A stretch of 64,000 nt of DNA. Source: Chloroflexota bacterium (lineage in GTDB: Bacteria; Chloroflexota; Anaerolineae; Anaerolineales; Anaerolineaceae). A program made the translations under genes and the position numbers. Every line of letters starts with the position of its first letter. The first letter of the stretch is position 1. Below the pieces are notes generated by a model, which did not search any database, was not told the origin of the DNA, and saw only the letters and a program-made list of their open reading frames with translations. Shown one piece after another: positions 24,763-32,709 of the stretch. The stretch is from NCBI GenBank assembly GCA_029548365.1, contig JAKPNN010000002.1, forward strand, positions 1-64,000. The letters are read 5' to 3'.

Positions 24763-26314
24763 GACGATCGTCATTCTTGATTTTGGTTCACCCTACAGCC
24801 CGTTAATCGCCCGCCGCGTGCGAGAATCACAGGTGTATGCCGAGTTGCTCCCCTGGGATACACCTGAAAGCGCGGTGATGGCGCACAATCCTGAGGGCTT
24901 TATCCTTTCGGGCTGCCTGCGATCAGCACTCGAACCCGGCGCGCCAGTCTTGCCGGGCTATGTCATCCAGTCCAGGCGCCCGATCCTGGGTATTGGATCT
25001 GGCATGTCAGCGCTGGTGCTGGCCCTTGGCGGAAGGATGACCTCTACTGCTGCACAGAAATACGACCTTCACCGGGTGAACATCCCATGCTCAAGCCGGA
25101 TATTGCAAGTCGGCGATGACCCACGGGTGTGGATGTCCTGTGCTGATCGGGTTGACGCAGTACCCGAGGGGTTTCAAATCCTGGCCAGTGCTGCAGACTG
25201 CCCGATTGCCGCGCTGGGCGACGGCAACCGGGATTATTACGGGCTTCAATTTCACCCGGGGCTTGAGTTTACGCCTGCTGGAAGGCAGATCATCGCCCGC
25301 TTTGTGCGTGGCGTGTGCCAGTGCTCGGGCGATTGGACCGCACAGGCGATTATTGATCATGCCGTCCGCCAGGTTCGGACGCAGGTGGGAGATGCCCGGG
25401 TGCTTTCGACGGTCAGCGGCGGGGTGGATTCGAGCGTCGCCACAGCCCTGGTGAGCAGAGCCGTGGGCGACCAGCTCAGCGCGGTCTATGTGGATACTGG
25501 CTTGATGCGCAAAGATGAAACTCAATGGGTCAGGAAGGCTTTCCAGGACAAGCTGGGCGCCAACCTGCACTGTGTGGACGCTGCAGAAACCTTTTTTTTC
25601 AACCTGCAGGGGATCACTGATCCTGAAGCCAAGCGCCGCGTGATTGGCGAGACCTTTATCCGTGTTTTTGAAGCAACCACACACAATTTAGGCGATCCGC
25701 CCTTCCTGGTGCAGGGGACAATCTATCCGGATGTGATCGAATCCCGCAATTTGCAGCAGGGGGATGCCCGCCCGATTAAAACCCACCACAATGTCGGTGG
25801 CTTGCCCGAAGCGATGGATTTTGAACTGGTCGAGCCTTTGCAAAACTTATTTAAGGATGAAGTGCGCGTTGTGGGTGAGGCACTGGGATTGCCCTCGGAA
25901 TTGGTCTGGCGGCAGCCCTTTCCCGGGCCTGGGCTGGCAGTGCGCTGCCTGGGCGAGGTCACCCCTGGGCGCGTGGAAAAGTTGCGCCAGGCGGATGCCA
26001 TCTTCACCGAAGAATTGGCACATGCCGGGCTGCTGGTCTATCGCCAGGGCGAGGAAAAGCAGGGAACAGCTCAAGCTTTCGCAGTTTTATTGCCGGTGAA
26101 AACGGTGGGGATGGCAAACAACCAGCGCACCTACGAGGAAGTGATTGCCCTGCGGGCGGTCACCACGACCGACTTCATGACCGCCGATTGGGCGCGTTTG
26201 CCGGATGAGCTTTTGGCACGGGTGGCTTACCGCATCGTGGACGAAGTGCAGGGGGTCAACCGGGTGGTGTATGATATCACCAGCAAACCCCCGGGGACGA
26301 TCGAGTGGGAGTAA
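24755..26314 (+). CDS. guaA: GMP synthase with a degenerate glutaminase domain
   Basis: A 519-residue GuaA (XMP to GMP, ATP-dependent). The ATP-pyrophosphatase domain is intact (SGGVDSS at 221-227) and the C-terminal dimerisation domain ends normally (KPPGTIEWE). In the N-terminal glutaminase domain the nucleophile motif GICYGM reads GIGSGM (Gly81 for Cys), the triad Glu after HP is Gly169 (His167 is kept), and the GGP loop is changed to SGCLRS. Glutamine-dependent activity should therefore be lost; free ammonia could still be used. GGAG lies six bases before the ATG. The last 120 bp are repeated at 29308-29427. Confidence 0.88.
   Translation: MTETIVILDFGSPYSPLIARRVRESQVYAELLPWDTPESAVMAHNPEGFILSGCLRSALEPGAPVLPGYVIQSRRPILGIGSGMSALVLALGGRMTSTAAQKYDLHRVNIPCSSRILQVGDDPRVWMSCADRVDAVPEGFQILASAADCPIAALGDGNRDYYGLQFHPGLEFTPAGRQIIARFVRGVCQCSGDWTAQAIIDHAVRQVRTQVGDARVLSTVSGGVDSSVATALVSRAVGDQLSAVYVDTGLMRKDETQWVRKAFQDKLGANLHCVDAAETFFFNLQGITDPEAKRRVIGETFIRVFEATTHNLGDPPFLVQGTIYPDVIESRNLQQGDARPIKTHHNVGGLPEAMDFELVEPLQNLFKDEVRVVGEALGLPSELVWRQPFPGPGLAVRCLGEVTPGRVEKLRQADAIFTEELAHAGLLVYRQGEEKQGTAQAFAVLLPVKTVGMANNQRTYEEVIALRAVTTTDFMTADWARLPDELLARVAYRIVDEVQGVNRVVYDITSKPPGTIEWE
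26191..26310 (+). repeat. Direct repeat, copy 1 (3' end of guaA)
   Basis: This 120-bp segment of guaA recurs at 29308-29427 with four substitutions (about 97% identical). The two copies bracket a 3-kb segment with a different gene style. Such a 3'-end duplication is the signature of site-specific insertion of an island into the 3' end of guaA. Confidence 0.9.
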
Positions 26315-26315
26315 G

Positions 26316-26471
26316 CAGAAAATATTACCCGAAACATGGGACTTGAAGCTCCCGATAGACAGAATCACAAAGTTTTTTCCTCGCTCCTATACACCGCAGG
26401 GGATGGAAGAAACCATCATCAAACTGCTTGAGAGTTGGATGAAAAATCGACAGCGAGACCAAGAGAGATGA
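26316..26471 (+). pseudogene. Possible C-terminal remnant of a regulator (TetR-like)
   Basis: A frame directly behind the repeat encodes DRITKFFPRSYTPQGMEE and then a Lys/Arg-rich helix ending KNRQRDQER with a TGA. Such a helix would suit the end of a TetR-type regulator, but no HTH domain is present. It may be the left-hand end of the inserted island cut off from its gene. Identity is uncertain. Confidence 0.3.
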
Positions 26472-26542
26472 AAACTAAATATCGGAAACGAGCCGAACAC
26501 GAATACCGATTGATTCGATTTGTTTGTGCTTTCACTTTCTGC

Positions 26543-26571
26543 TTGATTAAATGAAACATTGCATGCATAAT
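26543..26571 (+). promoter_or_regulatory. Probable promoter of the islet genes
   Basis: TTGATT at 26543-26548, a 17-bp spacer and CATAAT at 26566-26571 match the sigma-70 pattern, 48 bp before the CrtC-like gene. Confidence 0.5.
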
Positions 26572-26618
26572 GAAAGCAAGCAAGGGTGTCAAGAATTTCT
26601 ATAAGCGGAGATGTAAAC

Positions 26619-27608
26619 ATGTCAAAGATCAAAAAAATACGATACAAAGGCCGTGAGCACGGCAGTTTTGAAGAGGAATGGGGGTTGCACAAAGGCTGTT
26701 CGGAATGGTGGTATGCCACTGGATATCTTAAAGACGATTTGGACAGGCTATACTCATACCAATTTACCGTATTGCGCGTGCATGTATCAGCCTTTTTCCC
26801 CTATCTTATCATGCTGGGACTGACGGATTTTTCCACCGGCAAGCATGCGTACTATCAGAATATCCAGCTCTCATCAAAAGGAATCGTCATCAGCCCTGAC
26901 ACTATCGGATATGGTGATATTGCTCAAATACGCAAAGGTGAACAGGGCATGACGCTGGCTGTGCAGCACAAGGATTTCACGCTCGATTTGGAGCTTAACT
27001 ATGGTAAGGGCGCTGTTTGGCACTGTGACAACGGTTTTTTACGAATGGGCATCCATGATGAGAAACAGACAACGGTGTATTATTCTTATCCCAATATGCC
27101 GACCGCCGGCACGATGAGGTTCAATGGGAATACGGTCCATGTAACAGGGAAATCTTGGTTCGATAAGCAAGGCGGGCCTTACAGTTTGATGAATATCAAG
27201 ACGCATTGGGAATGGTTTTCGCTACGGTTTTTTGATGATGAAGAAATGATGCTGTTCTCCTTCCCACAGAGCCACTATCAAGATGGCACATATATTCGGA
27301 AGAACGGTGATTGCCATAGGCTAAATAATTATACGATCACCCCCACCGAATTCGCCTATCCAAACGGTGTGAAATATTCCTGTAAATGGGAACTGACCGT
27401 ACCGGGATTCAAGGCAGAGCGGTATACAATTATACCGCTCTTAAAAGGGCAAATGAACATGGGCTATTATGAATTGCTTGCGAGCATTTACAACGACAAA
27501 AACGAACAAGTGGGGTTGTGTTTTGTGGAGCTTTTGCCCGGCGTATATAATAAAAAATTCAAAAGAACGCTACTGGCAAAAACGAAGGATAACCCTTCAA
27601 ACGCATAA
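26619..27608 (+). CDS. CrtC/AttH-like lipocalin-fold protein
   Basis: A 329-residue protein with the CrtC/AttH signature near its start (SEWWYATGYL) and several further aromatic strand motifs (KSWFDKQGGPYSL, HWEWFSLRFFDDEEMMLF) that fit the double-lipocalin fold of hydroxyneurosporene (carotenoid 1,2-) hydratase and AttH proteins. The best start is the ATG at 26619 with GGAG eight bases upstream. It precedes a CrtI-like oxidase by 112 bp, which supports a role on an isoprenoid or other polyene lipid. The base composition differs from neighbouring chromosomal genes. Confidence 0.7.
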   Translation: MSKIKKIRYKGREHGSFEEEWGLHKGCSEWWYATGYLKDDLDRLYSYQFTVLRVHVSAFFPYLIMLGLTDFSTGKHAYYQNIQLSSKGIVISPDTIGYGDIAQIRKGEQGMTLAVQHKDFTLDLELNYGKGAVWHCDNGFLRMGIHDEKQTTVYYSYPNMPTAGTMRFNGNTVHVTGKSWFDKQGGPYSLMNIKTHWEWFSLRFFDDEEMMLFSFPQSHYQDGTYIRKNGDCHRLNNYTITPTEFAYPNGVKYSCKWELTVPGFKAERYTIIPLLKGQMNMGYYELLASIYNDKNEQVGLCFVELLPGVYNKKFKRTLLAKTKDNPSNA

Positions 27609-27720
27609 AATACCTGTTGACAGGTGCTGTTGGAATTTGGGCGACAATCTGGTGCACGAGTTACTCGTTGTTTGAGGAAGGCGACTTGGTAAAGTTGCCA
27701 CAAAGGGAAAGGAGATAAAA

Positions 27721-29193
27721 ATGCAAAACTATGATGTCATTGTTGTTGGAGCAGGGCCCGGCGGAACAACTGTGGCAAGCCTCCTCGCCAATTCTGGTAA
27801 GAAGGTACTACTAATCGATAAAAACCAGAAACCGGGCGGCCGAATGATGACAATAAACAGGGACGGCTTTTCCTATGAGTTGTTTCCAATCAATTGTGTG
27901 CCACAGCACGATTCGCTCTTTGAAAAGCTCAGCCAAACGCTTGGTAAAGAGAATCATGTCAAACTAATTTTGGGTGATGATTTCGGCATTGGCAAGCTGT
28001 TTTATGAGAACCGGGAAGGGGAAATCACAAGCTGGCAAATGGGGCTCAAATTCCCGGGCGTATTGAAAATGTTTGGATTCATTGGTGTCAAGCCGTGGCA
28101 GCTCCGCTCTATTTTTCAAATAGCGCGCGTGGTGGGTAAATTGCGTGCCATGGACGAAACGGAAATATCGGCGCTATATAACGTTTCCGCCATGGAATAC
28201 CTTGATAGCCTGGGCCCTATGCCGGCAGGTTTTCGCACTTTTATGCTGGCCTCTTTTGGAGAAGGCGCTTTTGAAATGACATCTGACCGCGTTGCGGCAG
28301 GGGAAATGGTTAGGATGTTTCAAGAGACGTTCAGCGGTAGCGGCGGACGCTATTACGAGGGCGGTGTTGGTCATTTTTTTGAAGTGATGGCGCAAACGGT
28401 GGAAGAAAAGGGCGGCAAGGTAAGAATGAATGCCCGCGTGGAATCTATCAATACGTGGGATGGAAGTGTCTGCGGCATTACGACGCAAACGGGCGAAACA
28501 TATACGGCGCCCGTTGTGATAAGCAACGCGGGAATCCGGCAGACGGTTCTTAAACTTGTGGGGGAAGATAAATTTGAAACGGATTATGTGGAAAGAATCA
28601 AGAGCCTAGAAAGCAACCTTGCTTGCGTAGGTTATCGCTATTTCACGAGCCGCCCCGTGTTGACATCCCCAATGATGGTGTTGTTCCCGGAAGGCTGCGT
28701 GGCAAAATACAGCGAATTTGAAGCCATTGCGCATGGCGAGGCGAAGCCGGAAAACGGCTACATTTATCTCGGCACAACATCCCTCTATCCAAATATGGCG
28801 CCCGTAGACAAGCAGGTGGTTTATGCGGTTGTTTCCTGCTTGCCCGCCCTTCATGTTGAGTCGAAGCCATGTTTGGAGTACATCGAAAAAGGGGTCCGAA
28901 AGATTGCACCGGAATTGTACGAACCTGACGTAATAACCCATACGGAAATCATGACCACCGCTATTGTACCAAGCGTGGGCAACGATGCGATTCTCCCTGG
29001 ACAAGGGGGAGAATCCTACGGAATTGCTAATTCCATAGGGCAGGCAGGGCCGCACCGACCAAAGGGCGACACACCCATCAGCGGTCTCTACATCGTTGGC
29101 AATGACACAGAAGGGTTTGGGCTCGGAACACACCAGGCAGTAGATTCTGGGTTCAAGGTATATGAAAAGGTCGTGGCGTGGTTGGATAATTGA
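27721..29193 (+). CDS. CrtI/phytoene-desaturase-like FAD oxidoreductase
   Basis: A 490-residue flavoprotein with an N-terminal Rossmann motif VGAGPGGTTVASLLA (residues about 9-23) and the linked Asp/Lys motif (LLIDKNQKPGGRM); the C-terminal FAD motif SGLYIVGNDTEGFGLGTHQA is well preserved. The overall arrangement fits carotenoid desaturases, isomerases and retinol-saturase-like enzymes. It follows the CrtC-like gene with GGAG before the ATG and probably acts with it. The exact substrate is unknown; no phytoene synthase is in the window. Confidence 0.75.
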   Translation: MQNYDVIVVGAGPGGTTVASLLANSGKKVLLIDKNQKPGGRMMTINRDGFSYELFPINCVPQHDSLFEKLSQTLGKENHVKLILGDDFGIGKLFYENREGEITSWQMGLKFPGVLKMFGFIGVKPWQLRSIFQIARVVGKLRAMDETEISALYNVSAMEYLDSLGPMPAGFRTFMLASFGEGAFEMTSDRVAAGEMVRMFQETFSGSGGRYYEGGVGHFFEVMAQTVEEKGGKVRMNARVESINTWDGSVCGITTQTGETYTAPVVISNAGIRQTVLKLVGEDKFETDYVERIKSLESNLACVGYRYFTSRPVLTSPMMVLFPEGCVAKYSEFEAIAHGEAKPENGYIYLGTTSLYPNMAPVDKQVVYAVVSCLPALHVESKPCLEYIEKGVRKIAPELYEPDVITHTEIMTTAIVPSVGNDAILPGQGGESYGIANSIGQAGPHRPKGDTPISGLYIVGNDTEGFGLGTHQAVDSGFKVYEKVVAWLDN

Positions 29194-29307
29194 AGCGAAT
29201 TGAACGGTGGTAGGACCTCTGAACATATTTATTGGAATGCGACGAAATCCGCCGCCCTTCTTTATGCTGTGTCAACGTATTCCTGGCTACAAATCCGCCA
29301 TGGCGCA

Positions 29308-29427
29308 GGCGCGTCTGCCGGATGAGCTTTTGGCGCGGGTGGCTGACCGCATCGTGGACGAAGTGCAGGGGGTCAACCGGGTGGTGTATGATATCACCAG
29401 CAAACCCCCGGGGACAATCGAGTGGGA
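29308..29427 (+). repeat. Direct repeat, copy 2 (guaA 3' end)
   Basis: Duplicate of 26191-26310 with four base differences. It is preceded by an unrelated frame, so it encodes only the last about 40 residues of GuaA ([19 protein letters not shown] and the KPPGTIEWE end) without the rest of the enzyme. Confidence 0.9.
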
Positions 29428-29573
29428 ATGATGTCTTTCAAGAAGGCTGTAACTTTTGGTCTGATTGGCTAAAGACATCTTCTGAACTTGCTGCTGAGTA
29501 ATGTATGAGCAACTCAAAATTCAGTCTATTAAAGGGATTGCCAAGCCCTACAGCCAGGTAATTCCCTCCTATC

Positions 29574-30194
29574 CTAATCAAATATAACCTCCCAATTCTC
29601 ATTTTGATAGGCTTCAAAGCACATTTTTATCTGTTCAATATTATTTTTCTCTTCTGCTAATGAAGGAAGTTCATCCAAAGCATAGAATTTACTTTCTGTG
29701 GTTTCAATATTCTGCAAAAAACGACCACCCATCTTCTCACAAAGAACAAATACTTTGCAAATTCCATATGCATAAACAGGTTTATTGTGCTTATTTCTAT
29801 CCTGTAAAGCTATTAATCTGACTGCTTTAACATTTAAACCAGCTTCTTCTTTAACTTCTTTAATAATATTTGATTTTATAGATTCATTTACATCGACCCA
29901 GCCACCTGGTAAAGACCATTTCCCATTAAGTTCTTTAACCAATAAAATTTTCCCACTTTCAAATATTACAGCCCTTGTATCGAGTTTAGGTGTTTGAAAA
30001 CCAGTTTCATTACAGAATAAGTCCTTGACCTTTTCTAAAGGGATTTCACTGTAATAACTTATGATTTCAGCAGATATTTCTCTGATTCTTTTAAAGCGTT
30101 CTATATCAAAATCATTTTCGGAATAAGTCAATCCCACCTGAGATAAAAACTGCAATTCCTTAGCCCAATCCAGCCAGCGCTGATAATTTTCCAT
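29574..30194 (-). CDS. NUDIX hydrolase
   Basis: A 206-residue enzyme with an N-terminal helical domain of the Nudix_hydro_N kind (NYQRWLDWAKELQFLSQVGLTYSENDFDIERF) and a Nudix box from Gly98 to about residue 121: G-x5-Glu104-x7-Lys112-Glu113-Val114-x-Glu116-Glu117-x-Gly119 (Lys in place of the usual Arg). It should hydrolyse a nucleoside diphosphate linked to another moiety; the substrate is unknown. The low GC resembles Firmicutes-type genes and suggests transfer. Confidence 0.88.
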   Translation of the reverse strand: MENYQRWLDWAKELQFLSQVGLTYSENDFDIERFKRIREISAEIISYYSEIPLEKVKDLFCNETGFQTPKLDTRAVIFESGKILLVKELNGKWSLPGGWVDVNESIKSNIIKEVKEEAGLNVKAVRLIALQDRNKHNKPVYAYGICKVFVLCEKMGGRFLQNIETTESKFYALDELPSLAEEKNNIEQIKMCFEAYQNENWEVIFD

Positions 30195-30765
30195 AATTTT
30201 CTATCCCTTGCATAAAATTCAAGTAAAAAATAGTGTCTCTTAAAAGTTGTTTTTTGACTATATCACATAAGAACAACTCATGGTCATATGTAAAGACAAT
30301 ATCATAAAGCAAAACTTTATAATAATAAGTGCTTATATGTATCGATTATTATTAATCCAGATGTTTACAGTTAACATGCTTTGCGGTATGGGAAGGGTAC
30401 TTCTGACTCACTACTTTTGTTAAGGTTCAAGATCTTACAGAAACAATGTTACACGAACAGTAATTAATATATTAAGCAAAACCATTTTGTTGATCATTGT
30501 TTTTTGACTCATTAAAGGGGTTACATTACTAAACAATCAGCTTCACCTCTCATAAATTGGAGAAATTCAAGAAAAACCATCGTCCACAGACCCTTTTTCT
30601 GAGGATTGATTCAAAGAAATAATTTCTTACTTTAATTCGTCAGGGAAAATGACTTGGAATTAAAGTGAAACAAGCGCTGTCATTAAAATTAGAGGGGCAA
30701 GCGATGCTTTCTTGATTATTTCGACTTATTATGTAAGATAAAGTCGGTCAAAGGAGATGAGCGCA
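30195..30765. other. AT-rich intergenic region with an IS end remnant
   Basis: No gene is evident in about 570 bases. The only recognisable feature is an IS-end-like stretch at 30424-30454 (see that entry). The rest is AT-rich and has no hairpin array or RNA gene that I can see. Confidence 0.5.
30424..30454. mobile_element. Solo IS end (remnant)
   Basis: GGTTCAA-GATCTTACAGAAACAATGTTACAC closely matches the right end of the IS256-family element at 50504-50533 (shared run GAAACAATGTTACAC) and, inverted, its left end at 49221. No transposase lies nearby, so this is a leftover end. Confidence 0.55.
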
Positions 30766-31248
30766 ATGGATTTTGGAGAACAAATCAAGTCTATACGGCT
30801 TGAAAATAATTTAACCCAGGAACAAATGGCCAGCAAACTCAATGTGACCAGGCAGGCTGTCTCTAATTGGGAGGGCAATCGCAATCTTCCGGATATTGAA
30901 ATGTTGATCACCATTTCAAACGTGTTTCATCTCTCACTTGATCAACTTATTCTTGGTGGTGAAAACATGAGCAATATTAAAGAAAAACTCATCAGAGATG
31001 GAAGTGAGACACGGCGCGCCAGGTTGAATTTGATCAGCATCTCCATTGGGGCGGCATTGCTATTGTTTGGTTTTTTCCTGATCCTGGTAAAAGGAGCTTC
31101 GGTAGAATATATTGATGAAGCCGGAATCCTGCATGAGAATTTTTTCTTACTGCCAATGGGCTTCCTCTTTATATTCAGCGGATTTGTAACGTTTTTTATC
31201 ACTGGTGTTCGTCATCTGATCTTAAAACTAAAAAATATAAAACGATAA
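30766..31248 (+). CDS. XRE-family regulator with two membrane segments
   Basis: A 160-residue protein: N-terminal XRE helix-turn-helix (residues about 3-62, with LTQEQMASKLNVTRQAVSNW as the DNA-reading part), then two hydrophobic segments (about 91-111 and 132-152). This arrangement is common in Firmicutes membrane-linked regulators. AAGGAG at 30751-30756 suits the ATG at 30766, not the nearer ATG at 30757. A 6-bp inverted repeat (CGACTT/AAGTCG) in the leader could be its operator. Confidence 0.75.
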   Translation: MDFGEQIKSIRLENNLTQEQMASKLNVTRQAVSNWEGNRNLPDIEMLITISNVFHLSLDQLILGGENMSNIKEKLIRDGSETRRARLNLISISIGAALLLFGFFLILVKGASVEYIDEAGILHENFFLLPMGFLFIFSGFVTFFITGVRHLILKLKNIKR

Positions 31249-31439
31249 CGTTAACAACTCGAATGATAAAAAAATAATATTCTGGATTAATTAGAATAAC
31301 CCAATTCGCCGCGCGGATTTCTGAATGGAAATTGTTATTGAATTGATCTTGAGCTGATTATTCCCATTTTTCATTTATAATCAGGGGTGAGGACAAATTG
31401 CCGTTTATTACCGAACCTCATTAAGTAAGGAGCACACTC

Positions 31440-32423
31440 ATGAATTATGGAGAAATACTCTCAAAAGCCTGGAAAATCATCTGGAAAAATAAGATATTAT
31501 GGTTGTTTGGCATTCTGGCGGGTTGCAGCGCCTCTGGCGGGGTCGGCAGCAGCGGAGGAAGCAGCGCAGGCAGCAGTGGAACCAACGCTGCCATCAACCC
31601 CGACTCGTTAGATTTTCTGGGTTCTTCAACCCAAAAAGCATTAACCGATTTCGGCCAATTGATCGCAGGCATCGATGTTTGGGTGTGGATATTACTTGCC
31701 ATCGGGTTGTTTGTGGTGGTGTTTATTCTGTCTATTGCCTTTTACATGCTGGGCACCCTCGGTGAAACCGGCGTGATTGCCGGCACCAGCCTGGCAGACA
31801 AAGCAGACCAGGACGCACCTCGCCTCTCCTTGGGCGCAGTTTTTACAGCCCTCAAACCCCATTACTGGAAAGTGCTTTTATTCAGAATTGGATATGGACT
31901 GATCAACTTTTTTATTGTGCTCTTCCTGCTCATTCCCATCATATTATTGATGACCTGTACCTGCTGCCTGGGTTTTCTCTTATTGATACCCGTTGGTTGG
32001 TTTCTCGAAATTATGGTCAGGTTTACAATCATCGCCATTATCGATGAGGGGTTGGGCATCTTTCCCGCGATTTCGCGCGCCTGGGCGGTGTTCACCCGTA
32101 ACCTGCTGCCTGCAGTGGTGATGGTCCTGATCCTTGGCCTGGGTGGGTTGATTGTAGCAGTGGCGATCAGCCTGCCGCTTCTACTTATCCTGCTGCCCTT
32201 TGGCATCATCCTGACGATAATGTTAACCACCGGTTCAGGCACCCTAATGGCAGGATTGATTTTCAGTATACTGCTGTCCCTGGTTCTGGTCCCGGTGTTG
32301 ATCCTTCTGAGTGGCGTGTTTCAGACCTACGTTCTGGCAGCCTGGACGCTCACCTACCGCCGGCTGTCCTTAAATGAGGATCTCAAACCAACGCTGCTGA
32401 GCGACACGCCTGTTGAGGATTAG
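31440..32423 (+). CDS. Multi-pass membrane protein, unknown function
   Basis: A 327-residue integral membrane protein. The cytoplasmic N-terminus (YGEILSKAWKIIWKNKILWLFG) is followed by a Gly/Ser-rich, probably extracellular loop (about residues 31-53) and five to six further membrane segments. The opening and the ISRAWAVFTRNLLPAV repeat resemble the uncharacterised membrane protein family also seen at 21535-22383. Function unknown. An AAGGAG site precedes the ATG. Confidence 0.65.
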   Translation: MNYGEILSKAWKIIWKNKILWLFGILAGCSASGGVGSSGGSSAGSSGTNAAINPDSLDFLGSSTQKALTDFGQLIAGIDVWVWILLAIGLFVVVFILSIAFYMLGTLGETGVIAGTSLADKADQDAPRLSLGAVFTALKPHYWKVLLFRIGYGLINFFIVLFLLIPIILLMTCTCCLGFLLLIPVGWFLEIMVRFTIIAIIDEGLGIFPAISRAWAVFTRNLLPAVVMVLILGLGGLIVAVAISLPLLLILLPFGIILTIMLTTGSGTLMAGLIFSILLSLVLVPVLILLSGVFQTYVLAAWTLTYRRLSLNEDLKPTLLSDTPVED

Positions 32424-32510
32424 CACCAGGCATTCCTTGCTGAATACAAAACCTGGATAGCTGTCGTTCCCATAAACTTTAAACGTCTCATCTGCCAGAG
32501 AAGAGAGAAT

Positions 32511-32591
32511 TTCTCTGGCAGATTGCTTTCTCTAATTAGTGTTTTATTCTTAGCTACCAACCTTGTATTGCGTGTTGGTTTCTCCTTATGA
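32511..32591 (+). pseudogene. Remnant duplicate of a vWA-FHA gene leader region
   Basis: In one frame this reads FSGRLLSLISVLFLATNLVL and RVGFSL, then TGA. It aligns residue for residue with the signal segment of the vWA-FHA protein at 34643 (FTDRLLSVICILFLVTNLML). About 80 bp of a related gene thus survive upstream of the lipoprotein gene. Confidence 0.6.
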
Positions 32592-32640
32592 TAGCATTTT
32601 TGAACAAAACGAACGAATGTCACTTTACTCAAGAATTAAT

Positions 32641-32669
32641 TTGACATTTAGATAGGGAGTTCTTATAAT
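32641..32669 (+). promoter_or_regulatory. Consensus sigma-70 promoter
   Basis: TTGACA at 32641-32646, a 17-bp spacer and TATAAT at 32664-32669: a perfect match to both hexamers with ideal spacing, 41 bp before the ATG of the lipoprotein gene. It probably drives the three-gene envelope signalling operon. Confidence 0.8.
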
Positions 32670-32709
32670 CGAAACAGAAACAATTACCCATACCAAAAGA
32701 GAGTGAGAA

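Larger units (their letters stand above)
26311..29307. mobile_element. 3-kb genomic islet between guaA 3'-end repeats
   Basis: Bracketed by the 120-bp direct repeats at 26191 and 29308, it carries two genes in one orientation plus a gene fragment, and no integrase. It is likely the passenger part of an island that once integrated at guaA, a known insertion site for genomic islands. Confidence 0.7.

Noticed and set aside
29207-29431. A second, independent GMP-synthase-like gene
   Set aside because: Only the last about 40 codons match GuaA and they correspond to the 120-bp repeat; the preceding frame is unrelated.
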